Shown one piece after another: positions 1 to 5,686 of a stretch of 7,644 bases of DNA. Within the stretch, counting starts at the first letter, position 1; every line of letters starts with the position of its first letter. The notes beneath the pieces were generated by a model. It did no database searches and had not been told where the DNA came from. It was given only the letters and a program-made list of their open reading frames with translations. The DNA comes from an uncultured Nitrosotalea sp. (GTDB lineage: Archaea; Thermoproteota; Nitrososphaeria; Nitrososphaerales; Nitrosopumilaceae): assembly GCA_946478655.1 (NCBI GenBank), contig CAMLDG010000017.1, positions 1 to 7,644 on the forward strand, in the 5' to 3' direction. Both the position numbers and the translations under genes were made by a program.

Positions 1-110
1 GTAAATTGTAAATCGATAAATTTTATCTGATCGTGCTTTATTTTTGAGAAAACATCTTCGGCAGAATAAGAAACGGGTACTGGTTCTCCACCAATCACTT
101 TATATGGCAA
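1..110 (-). CDS. glnA: Glutamine synthetase, N-terminal fragment (runs off the left edge)
   Basis: Glutamine synthetase makes glutamine from glutamate, ammonia and ATP in the cytoplasm; it is the main ammonia-assimilation enzyme. Only the first 36 or so codons are present. They read YSAEDVFSKIKHDQIKFIDL followed by QF and a codon starting AC (Thr), which fits the conserved GlnA beginning (an 'EDVF..IK...I.FIDLQFT' pattern). No catalytic residues lie inside the window. There is no in-frame ATG. I place the start at TTG (110-108) because AAGGTG (121-116) sits five bases upstream as a ribosome binding site. A GTG at 98-96 is the alternative and loses four residues. An in-frame TAG at 143-141 limits the gene upstream. 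It is divergent from the GINS gene. The family call rests on a short stretch. Confidence 0.72.
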   Translation of the reverse strand, partial: MPYKVIGGEPVPVSYSAEDVFSKIKHDQIKFIDLQF

Positions 111-154
111 TTTTGCACCTTGATCATAACACAAAGGGGTCTATGATTTAAGTA

Positions 155-727
155 TTGTTGGATATGGAAATGTCAGAAACAAAAAAAATTGATGTAAATA
201 CATTGTATGCCATTCTTCTTCGCGAAGTAGAAAACGATACGGTTCAAGAGGTAGACCCTAACTTGTATCACAACATTGCAGAATTTCTTGGCAACATAAA
301 AAATCATGATTATGATGGAGTAGAATCAAAGATTACAGAATCACTTGTAAAAATGATAACAGAGATGACTTCAATTCTTTTGAAGATTAGAATTGAAAAG
401 GCAACATCATTAGATGAAATTGACTATACGAATCTTCTTGACGAAGAGAGATTCATTTTAGATTCTGAAGATGAACTAAGACAAAGAAAAGAAACCATTC
501 TTTCTGCAACATTAAATGGAAGGCTGAAACTTTTAGAGACTGTTGGAGAAAACCACCGAGCCAGATCAATTGCCGTGAGATTTCTCAAGCCAATCGATCA
601 GATAATGGGCACAGACCTCCAGTCGTATGGACCATTTGAGGCAGAAGATGTTGCCACGCTTCCCTTTGAGAATGCACGCTCACTTATTGGAAAGAAGGTA
701 GCAGTAAAGGTAAGCTGGGAAGACTAG
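155..727 (+). CDS. gins51: GINS complex subunit, GINS51 (Sld5/Psf1) type
   Basis: GINS joins MCM and Cdc45/RecJ-like proteins in the archaeal CMG-type replicative helicase. The protein has the A-then-B order of GINS51. A helical A domain fills roughly residues 12-135, with a long helix around 61-82 (MITEMTSILLKIRIEKA). A short beta-rich B domain covers about 140-187, with the typical pattern YGPFEAEDVATLPFENARSLI. The length of 190 residues is usual. The first codon counted, at 155, is TTG followed by another TTG; ATG at 164 or 170 is more likely the true start, and no ribosome binding site is visible for any of them. The membrane-protein gene follows 29 bases later and is probably cotranscribed. 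The GINS assignment is by recognition of the B domain; Psf1-like versus Sld5-like cannot be separated here. Confidence 0.8.
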   Translation: MLDMEMSETKKIDVNTLYAILLREVENDTVQEVDPNLYHNIAEFLGNIKNHDYDGVESKITESLVKMITEMTSILLKIRIEKATSLDEIDYTNLLDEERFILDSEDELRQRKETILSATLNGRLKLLETVGENHRARSIAVRFLKPIDQIMGTDLQSYGPFEAEDVATLPFENARSLIGKKVAVKVSWED

Positions 728-745
728 AAATTAGACAAATGATAC

Positions 746-751
746 GGTGAG
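746..751 (+). promoter_or_regulatory. Shine-Dalgarno site for the membrane-protein gene
   Basis: GGTGAG, five bases before the ATG at 757, is complementary to the archaeal 16S rRNA 3' end (CACCUCC). It fixes this start and fits a gene translated from inside an operon. Confidence 0.7.
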
Positions 752-756
752 ATTGT

Positions 757-1029
757 ATGCATAACGGAATAGATCTAGACGTCTACTTTGAGATCATACT
801 GTATCCAGTTGCAGGCCTGTTTGTAATAGAAATGATCAGCAGGCTTGCAAAGATTGCAAACTGGGTAAAACTCTTGACCCAGGCTGTAATGTGTGTGGGA
901 TTTGGCATTGCATATCTTGCAATGCAAGTTGCTCACTGGCTCACGGCTGGTGTGTTGCTAGCACTTGCAATAGCGTTATTCTACCAGGCAAAGCGCTCAA
1001 AACTTGATCCGCAAAAAGCACTGTACTAA
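757..1029 (+). CDS. Small membrane protein, three predicted helices, unknown function
   Basis: I do not recognise this 90-residue protein. Hydrophobic segments lie at about residues 9-30, 39-59 and 61-77, the last two separated by a very short turn. The tail (residues 78-90) is polar and basic, with AKRSK. By the positive-inside rule the C-terminus is probably cytoplasmic. There is no signal-peptide cleavage motif, metal-binding motif or catalytic signature. The start is supported by the GGTGAG site. It follows GINS51 by 29 bases, so cotranscription is likely, but this alone does not imply a replication role. Its stop codon overlaps the convergent stop of the zinc-finger gene. Confidence 0.75.
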   Translation: MHNGIDLDVYFEIILYPVAGLFVIEMISRLAKIANWVKLLTQAVMCVGFGIAYLAMQVAHWLTAGVLLALAIALFYQAKRSKLDPQKALY

Positions 1030-1250
1030 CCAAACTTGCCAAAAATTCTCTTGATGAAACTCTGTCTTCCTATTCCCTTTGTTCTCTGGATCTTTTTTTC
1101 TCCGAATTTCTTTGATCTTATCTGGAATAGCTTGACACATCGATGTGATTCAGGCAACCTATGTTCTGCACAAAACTTGTCATTGCAGTAACTGCATTCA
1201 AAAGGCAAGTCCTGTGTTTCTCCACAGTATGCACAGTCAAATTGTTCCAT
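1026..1250 (-). CDS. AN1-type zinc-finger protein
   Basis: This 74-residue protein is an AN1 zinc finger with a basic tail. The ligands fit the family consensus exactly: C6-x2-C9-x9-C19-x2-C22-x4-C27-x2-H30-x5-H36-x-C38, which should bind two zinc ions. The tail (residues 39-74) is rich in Lys and Arg and ends in RIFGKFG, suggesting contact with nucleic acid, the ribosome or an acidic partner. In eukaryotes AN1 fingers occur in ubiquitin- and stress-linked proteins; the role of archaeal single-finger versions is not settled, so none is assigned. A TATA-like box centred 26 bases before the ATG suggests a leaderless mRNA. The gene diverges from the SDR gene and overlaps the membrane-protein gene by four bases at the stop codons. 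Confidence 0.88.
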   Translation of the reverse strand: MEQFDCAYCGETQDLPFECSYCNDKFCAEHRLPESHRCVKLFQIRSKKFGEKKIQRTKGIGRQSFIKRIFGKFG

Positions 1251-1270
1251 AATTCCTAATCAACTGTGAT

Positions 1271-1280
1271 CCTAAATTAG
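1271..1280 (-). promoter_or_regulatory. TATA box of the AN1 zinc-finger gene
   Basis: On the minus strand this reads CTAATTTAGG. Its centre is about 26 bases from the ATG at 1250, the spacing expected if transcription starts at or next to the start codon. No ribosome binding site precedes that ATG, in line with leaderless translation. The assignment is by position and composition only. Confidence 0.5.
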
Positions 1281-1313
1281 TGTTAGTGAGGAAATCTACT
1301 TTTGATTAACAAA

Positions 1314-1322
1314 AATTTATTA
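1314..1322 (+). promoter_or_regulatory. TATA-like box of the SDR/flavoprotein operon
   Basis: AATTTATTA is centred about 38 bases before the ATG at 1356. A start of transcription about 26 bases downstream would give a leader of about 12 bases. It lies in the divergent gap shared with the zinc-finger gene. Confidence 0.45.
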
Positions 1323-1355
1323 CACAAGAGAGCGTGATGAAAAATAGTTTTCAGT

Positions 1356-2096
1356 ATGATAAAAGACCAAGTAGTTGTAGTAACAGGCGCTAGCAGCGGA
1401 ATAGGATATGCAACTGCTCTTGCAATAGCAAAAGCAGGCGCAAAAGTTGCAGTTGGTGCAAGACGAGTTGACAAATTAGAGCAACTCAAAAAAGATATTG
1501 AAAAAATTGGCGGAGAATGTATCACGGTGCAATGCGATGTAACAAAGCGCAGTGACTGTGAAAATTTGATTAATGCTGCAATAAAAAAATGGAACAAGAT
1601 CGATATTCTAGTTAACAACGCAGGATTGATGCCCCTGAGTTTTGTCAAGAACCTCAAGATAGACGAGTGGGACCAGATGATTGACGTGAACATTAAAGGC
1701 GTAATGTATTGTACCGCAGCCGCAATTCCTCACATGCTGGCTCAAAAATCTGGCCATATTGTAAACATCTCATCAATTGCAGGACGTGTAGTATTTCCAG
1801 CAGGCAGTGTTTATTGTGCAACTAAATTTGCAGTATGGGCTTTTAGCGAGGGACTACGACAAGAGTTGTCTGTTAGAAATAATATCAGAGTTACAACAAT
1901 AGAGCCTGGAATTGTAGATACTGTACTCACAAATACAATCACCGACAAGTCCTTGGAAGCATTTGTGAACCATTCTAAAACAATCCAATCTCTCAAGGCA
2001 GAAGACATTGCAAATTCTATACTCTTTGCACTCCAGTCTCCAGCTCACATGAATGTAAACGAAATCACCATAAGACCAACTACACAAGAAAAATAG
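1356..2096 (+). CDS. Short-chain dehydrogenase/reductase (classical SDR, YdfG-like)
   Basis: A cytoplasmic NAD(P)-dependent oxidoreductase of 246 residues, the normal length for classical SDRs. The cofactor motif TGASSGIG is at 10-17, the adenine-contacting Asp is D61 (CDVT), and NNAG is at 87-90. The catalytic set is complete: N112, S140, Y153 and K157 (YCATK), followed by EPG at 183-185. The Arg pair at 36-37 after the second strand favours NADP(H). The overall pattern resembles the YdfG-like group (COG4221), whose known members reduce or oxidise hydroxy acids and small carbonyls; the substrate here cannot be told. A flavoprotein gene begins 17 bases after the stop, so the two are very likely one transcript. 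The ATG at 1356 has no clear ribosome binding site and is probably read from a very short leader. Confidence 0.9.
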   Translation: MIKDQVVVVTGASSGIGYATALAIAKAGAKVAVGARRVDKLEQLKKDIEKIGGECITVQCDVTKRSDCENLINAAIKKWNKIDILVNNAGLMPLSFVKNLKIDEWDQMIDVNIKGVMYCTAAAIPHMLAQKSGHIVNISSIAGRVVFPAGSVYCATKFAVWAFSEGLRQELSVRNNIRVTTIEPGIVDTVLTNTITDKSLEAFVNHSKTIQSLKAEDIANSILFALQSPAHMNVNEITIRPTTQEK

Positions 2097-2102
2097 AGAA
2101 AC

Positions 2103-2106
2103 GGTG
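2103..2106 (+). promoter_or_regulatory. Shine-Dalgarno core for the CTG start at 2114
   Basis: GGTG ends seven bases before CTG 2114. The GGTG core at 746-749 stands at exactly the same distance from ATG 757. This spacing supports initiation at the CTG rather than at the internal ATG 2237. Confidence 0.5.
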
Positions 2107-2113
2107 TTAGACC

Positions 2114-3256
2114 CTGAAACCAATTAACATTGTAATTTTAGGCGGAGGTTTTGGTGGACTTGCTGCTGCAAATGAACTTCGAGAGAACCTTACTCAGGAT
2201 ACAAGAATTACAATAATTGATAAAAAAGACTGGTTCATGATGGACCTAGTCAAACTCTGGATAATCAACGGAACAAGAGAGTTTGAACTTTCTAAAAGAC
2301 CAATAGAGACTGTCACAAAGAAAGGAATTGAATTTGTAAATGAAGATGTACTAAAGATAGATCCTGTAAACAAAGCTGTTCGAACAAGGTACAGACAATT
2401 CCATTATGATTTTCTTATCATAGCACTGGGTGTAGAGCTTGCACCAGAGAAAATTCCGGGATTAAAAGAAAATGGCTTTATTCTTTATGACATTAATGAC
2501 GTTCCAAAGATCAGGGATACAATAAGGCAAGTAAAATCTGGCAAGATTGCAATGGCAATCACAGGTCTGCCATACAAGTGTCCTCCAGCTCCATTTGAGG
2601 CAGCACTTCTCATAAGGTCTGTACTTGAGGAGACAGGAGCAAGCGATTCTGTCCAGATGGATTTTTTCAGTCCAACACCAATCACACTTCCAGCAGGTGG
2701 CCCACAGGTAAGCGAAGAAATATTTCAAATTTTAAAATCAAAAAAGATAGAGTTTCACGGAAACCATAAAACTGTTGCAGTAGAGCCAAACAAAATAAAA
2801 TTCGAAGAAGGAGAAGCAAGCTTTGACATTTTAATCTCTGTTCCTCCACACAAGGCTCCATCTGTTGTAGTAGATGCTGGTTTTGCAGAAACTGGAAAAT
2901 TTATTGCAGTTGACAAGACCTGCAAGACAAAATATGATCGTGTGTACGCAATCGGTGATGTCAACCAAATAATGGTGACAGATAAAATCGCAGTACCAAA
3001 GGCAGGAATATTTGCAGAAGCTGAAGGCATAACTGTTGCAAGAAATATTATTTCACAAATAAAACACGAACTTGAAAACGCAGTCTTTGATGGAAAAGGT
3101 GGATGTTTTCTTGAGACTGGCAAGGGAACTGCAGGTTATCTTCAAGTTGACATGTTTGCAACTCCAGATCCTCTGACACAACTACAAACTTCATCAACAG
3201 AACATTTTACAGAAAAAGAAAAGTTTGAACAAGATAGACTGAAAAAGTGGCTCTAG
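2114..3256 (+). CDS. FAD-dependent oxidoreductase, SQR/NDH-2 superfamily, apparent CTG start
   Basis: A flavoprotein of about 380 residues. Numbering from CTG 2114, the FAD-binding fold opens with ILGGGFGGLAAA (G10, G12, G15) and the ribose-binding acid D36. The second FAD motif YAIGDV is near 277-283. The stretch around 148-165 (AITGLPYKCPPAPFEA) lacks the Gly-rich NADH motif of true NDH-2. It carries Cys156, and a second Cys (C331) sits in GGCFLETGKG. That pair resembles the redox cysteines of sulfide:quinone oxidoreductase and flavocytochrome c flavoproteins, so a quinone- or sulfide-linked role is possible but unproven. The C-terminal end looks amphipathic. The first ATG, at 2237, would remove the FAD-binding motif. 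Upstream, the frame is closed by TAG at 2108 with no ATG, GTG or TTG between; CTG 2114 has GGTG (2103-2106) at seven bases. Confidence 0.85.
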   Translation: MKPINIVILGGGFGGLAAANELRENLTQDTRITIIDKKDWFMMDLVKLWIINGTREFELSKRPIETVTKKGIEFVNEDVLKIDPVNKAVRTRYRQFHYDFLIIALGVELAPEKIPGLKENGFILYDINDVPKIRDTIRQVKSGKIAMAITGLPYKCPPAPFEAALLIRSVLEETGASDSVQMDFFSPTPITLPAGGPQVSEEIFQILKSKKIEFHGNHKTVAVEPNKIKFEEGEASFDILISVPPHKAPSVVVDAGFAETGKFIAVDKTCKTKYDRVYAIGDVNQIMVTDKIAVPKAGIFAEAEGITVARNIISQIKHELENAVFDGKGGCFLETGKGTAGYLQVDMFATPDPLTQLQTSSTEHFTEKEKFEQDRLKKWL

Positions 3257-3298
3257 ATTTTCAAACACAAATTTCTTGACACAAAATTCAATCCGACA

Positions 3299-3308
3299 AT
3301 TTAATAAT
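3299..3308 (+). promoter_or_regulatory. TATA box of the tRNA-Pro gene
   Basis: The A/T-rich run ATTTAATAAT is centred about 28 bases before the tRNA 5' end, so transcription should begin within a few bases of the mature tRNA. Confidence 0.55.
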
Positions 3309-3331
3309 TTCAATAGTAGCCAGCACCTTGA

Positions 3332-3409
3332 GGGGCCGTAGTCTAGCTTGGTTATGATGCTAGCCTGGGGTGCTAGAGGTCGCCGGTTCAAGTCCGGCCG
3401 GCCCCACCA
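3332..3409 (+). tRNA. tRNA-Pro, anticodon GGG, CCA encoded
   Basis: A full cloverleaf can be drawn by hand. The acceptor stem GGGGCCG (3332-3338) pairs perfectly with CGGCCCC (3399-3405). The D arm begins at 3341 (GTC pairing with GAT at 3356-3358, one G-T wobble). The anticodon stem CTAGC/GCTAG (3360-3364, 3372-3376) closes the loop CTGGGGT, putting GGG at 3367-3369. The variable loop has five bases (3377-3381). The T arm GCCGG/CCGGC (3382-3386, 3394-3398) has the loop TTCAAGT. Discriminator A3406 is followed by an encoded CCA. Anticodon GGG reads CCC and CCT proline codons. There is no intron. No integrase and no repeated tRNA 3' end was seen nearby, so it shows no sign of serving as an integration site. 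Confidence 0.97.
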
Positions 3410-3416
3410 TGTGAGA

Positions 3417-3429
3417 GACAATTTTTGTC
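3417..3429 (+). terminator. Likely terminator after tRNA-Pro
   Basis: GACAA-TTT-TTGTC is a small five-pair inverted repeat containing a run of five T (3422-3426), eight bases after the tRNA CCA. In archaea the T run alone can end transcription; the stem is short and may be incidental. Confidence 0.4.
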
Positions 3430-3503
3430 ATAATTTACAATCTACTTACTAACGTCAAGTTGTCAAGCCTATTTTTTGTAGAATTACAACTGTATCTAGG
3501 CTC

Positions 3504-3812
3504 ATGGGAAAGCGAAAATTCACTATTGACCTTGGCAACGAGAAGATTGAGGTAGAAGGACACATGCACAAAAATGTCGCAATCAAGTACCTCATGAAGA
3601 GACGAAGATCGTTACTCATGACAAGGGACAAGGCAAAGGTAGAGAAGCTCTTCGAAGATGTGCCAAAGACAATATCAATAGTGGGTGGACACCTGATCAA
3701 ATCTTACAAAATAAACTGGGAAAGAGAAGGAACAACAGAATTCGAAGGTTCTAGATTTGTCTTCACATTGACTGACCTACCTGACAAATCAGTACAGACG
3801 GTTGCAAATTAA
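3504..3812 (+). CDS. Small basic protein, unknown function
   Basis: I do not recognise this 102-residue protein. It has alternating hydrophobic and charged residues suggesting beta strands (residues 4-19 FTIDLGNEKIEVEGHM; 57-72 around ISIVGGHLIKSYKINW; 81-91 EGSRFVFTLT) around a basic helix (24-45, with KRRRSLLM and TRDKAKVEKL). There is no cysteine, membrane segment, Walker motif or catalytic signature. A small alpha/beta fold, perhaps binding nucleic acid through the KRRR patch, is inference only. An A/T-rich box at 3470-3477, about 30 bases before ATG 3504, would suit a leaderless transcript. It is transcribed separately from the tRNA and meets the helicase gene tail to tail. It is taken as real because it is a clean ORF with plausible signals and fills the gap. 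Confidence 0.7.
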   Translation: MGKRKFTIDLGNEKIEVEGHMHKNVAIKYLMKRRRSLLMTRDKAKVEKLFEDVPKTISIVGGHLIKSYKINWEREGTTEFEGSRFVFTLTDLPDKSVQTVAN

Positions 3813-3826
3813 TTTCCCATAAGTGC

Positions 3827-3833
3827 TTTTTTT
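3827..3833 (+). terminator. T7 terminator of the small basic protein gene
   Basis: Seven T residues lie 14 bases after the stop of the preceding plus-strand gene, in the convergent gap with the helicase gene. Oligo-T runs of this kind are the usual archaeal intrinsic terminator. Confidence 0.55.
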
Positions 3834-3834
3834 G

Positions 3835-3844
3835 AAAAGAAAAA
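3835..3844 (-). terminator. Oligo-T terminator of the helicase gene
   Basis: On the minus strand this reads TTTTTCTTTT, starting five bases after the helicase stop codon. With the T7 run on the other strand it forms a compact bidirectional terminator. Confidence 0.5.
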
Positions 3845-3849
3845 TTTTC

Positions 3850-5553
3850 TTACAATGTAGATTTCATGCTACCATTATAGCTTGGAAATCCCAACACATC
3901 TTGGTATGCTTTTGGAATCATAAATTTTGATTGAAGCAAGAGATCACTTGCAGCAGAATCCAAAACATATGTTACTGCCCAGTCATTCTCGCTTCTAATT
4001 GATCTTCCAAAGCCCTGTAGAAGTTTAGTCAGTGTCTGTGACTTGTACCATAAAGGAAATTTTTTCATCTTGTCTTTTGTTCGCTTTTCACTTAGGTTCG
4101 GGTATGGAACCTTGGCTATTATCTGAAACCTTGACAGGTCGTCTTTTAGGTCAACTCCCTCCCACAATGACGATGACAACAGTACTCCGTCCTCATCAAA
4201 GGCATGCTCTTGCAGCACCTCATCCTGGGTCATGCCGTTCTCATTTCTGCTGTGGCATATCCTGATTCGCTGCCTGTTTTTCTCAGATAGGTTGTTTCGT
4301 ATGTCAACACATTTCTTCTCTGATGAAGTAAGTATCAGCCCTCTCTCGGTACTGTGCTGTGTCATGATGTCATCAATTTTTTTAATTACAGCAAGCTCGT
4401 CATCTCTACTTGAAGAGTAGCTGAGTTTTCTTGTATTAAGAAAATTAATTCTTCTACTGTCTGGAGGAAACGGAGATCTTGGTGTGTCCACAAATCCAAC
4501 TTTGTCTGGATCAAGTCCCGCATTTTCACAAAAACTATCCTTGTCTATTGTTGCCGACATGAAAACTTGATTTTCCATATCAAAGAAAGTCTTGACATAT
4601 TTTGAAATGTCAAGTGGCTTGACTGAAACTGATCTAAAATTTCCTCGCTCATCATTGAATGGATCATTTACAACAAAATTATTTTTGTTTATGAATAATT
4701 CTGCATGAGCATTTGCCATCTTTTCATATCTTGATTCTAGTTTTGCAAGCAATGTATAGTCAGGATTTAGGATAAACGCCCTACTGTCAAGCAGTTCCTT
4801 GATCTGCTCTGAATATGATCTTGCCAGATCGTCTAACAATTTTGCTACCATGTTCATCTCTGATAGATCGTATGGCTTTTCATCAATGTGGCATTCAGAA
4901 AGATATGTACTGTAAATGTCAACTCCAATGAATTGTATAATTTGGTCTTCTACCTTGTGTGCTTCATCAAAAACTGCAATCGGTTTTGAAACATATTCTG
5001 CATATGCTTTTTTGTTGAACTTCATCAGCTGAAAATATGCTGCATAGTTCCAGATTGAGTGAGGCGAGGTCAGTGCACGATATTTTTGTTCATAATAATA
5101 ACACGAGTCCTTGGTGTCATCATGAGGCTCTCCAAGCTTTGGCTTGAACTGGCAGGACTCCTTGACTTTTTTGCCATTTTTCATTGTTGTCTCTTCGCAG
5201 ACGCCCTTTTCACAAGTGAGGCCTCTCTGGATTGCACCCTTTGTATCTGATTTGAGAAGTGATTCCTGGTCCATCAATTTGAGGCAGGCAAAATTTGACT
5301 TGCCCTTAACTGGCATGAGGAATTTCAGGTCCTTGGAGTACTGGTCCTGTAATTGCTTGGAAGCAGTTACTATAAACGAGCCACCAAAATATCTTGCAAG
5401 AGTTGCAGCAATAAGTGATTTTCCAACTCCAGTTGGTGCAGATAAAATAATTGTCTTGTATCCTGACTTGATCTTTTCTTCTATTCCCTGCAAGATCTCT
5501 TTTTGTATTTCCCTTGGTTTGTATTCCTCTGGAAAGTGCTCAAGTATAGTCAT
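3850..5553 (-). CDS. XPD/Rad3-family (DinG-like) iron-sulfur DNA helicase
   Basis: A superfamily 2 DNA helicase of 567 residues. Family members unwind DNA 5' to 3' in repair or removal of blocking structures. All main motifs are present: Walker A APTGVGKS (39-46), DEAH (196-199), SAT (333-335), motif IV around GLILTSS (405-411), motif V SLWEGVDLKDD (462-472) and motif VI QGFGRSIR (513-520). Between motif I and DEAH lie five cysteines, C90, C114, C119, C134 and C151, where the family holds a 4Fe-4S cluster with four. The region 200-320 corresponds to the Arch domain. Length and motif VI resemble archaeal XPD, while the Cx4C pair recalls DinG. Start is ATG 5553-5551, with no visible ribosome binding site. 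It is a single gene, about 130 bases downstream of the cysteine synthase gene. Confidence 0.88.
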   Translation of the reverse strand: MTILEHFPEEYKPREIQKEILQGIEEKIKSGYKTIILSAPTGVGKSLIAATLARYFGGSFIVTASKQLQDQYSKDLKFLMPVKGKSNFACLKLMDQESLLKSDTKGAIQRGLTCEKGVCEETTMKNGKKVKESCQFKPKLGEPHDDTKDSCYYYEQKYRALTSPHSIWNYAAYFQLMKFNKKAYAEYVSKPIAVFDEAHKVEDQIIQFIGVDIYSTYLSECHIDEKPYDLSEMNMVAKLLDDLARSYSEQIKELLDSRAFILNPDYTLLAKLESRYEKMANAHAELFINKNNFVVNDPFNDERGNFRSVSVKPLDISKYVKTFFDMENQVFMSATIDKDSFCENAGLDPDKVGFVDTPRSPFPPDSRRINFLNTRKLSYSSSRDDELAVIKKIDDIMTQHSTERGLILTSSEKKCVDIRNNLSEKNRQRIRICHSRNENGMTQDEVLQEHAFDEDGVLLSSSLWEGVDLKDDLSRFQIIAKVPYPNLSEKRTKDKMKKFPLWYKSQTLTKLLQGFGRSIRSENDWAVTYVLDSAASDLLLQSKFMIPKAYQDVLGFPSYNGSMKSTL

Positions 5554-5587
5554 TTGATTCAGGATGATTTATCATTCAAAAAATACG

Positions 5588-5597
5588 TTACTTAATT
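5588..5597 (-). promoter_or_regulatory. Possible TATA box of the helicase gene
   Basis: On the minus strand AATTAAGTAA lies about 40 bases before the helicase ATG and could give a leader of about 12 bases. The gap 5554-5686 is A/T-rich throughout, and a second candidate, GATAAAT at 5567-5573, is too close to the ATG. Low certainty. Confidence 0.3.
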
Positions 5598-5686
5598 CCT
5601 TGTTTTGATCTTTGGTGTGTCAAAGGTGATAACATGTTATATTTTTAATTAAAATTTTTTAAATTGATGATTGCAAAAAGATGTGT

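Noticed and set aside
1334..1341. GTGATGA resembling a C box of a C/D guide RNA
   Set aside because: No matching CTGA D box or second C'/D' pair occurs at the right distance, and the site sits in the SDR promoter region.
1283..1693. Minus-strand open frame over the SDR start
   Set aside because: Antisense to a complete SDR with all catalytic motifs, with no credible protein features of its own.
2237..2239. ATG as the start of the flavoprotein
   Set aside because: The in-frame sequence upstream encodes the FAD-binding GGGFGG motif and the ribose-binding Asp, so starting here would remove the cofactor site.
3332..3409. tRNA gene as an integration site for a mobile element
   Set aside because: No integrase gene, no repeated copy of the tRNA 3' end and only ordinary genes on both sides.
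3194..3421. Minus-strand open frame across the tRNA gene
   Set aside because: Its middle part is just the reverse complement of the tRNA; such frames are a common false prediction.
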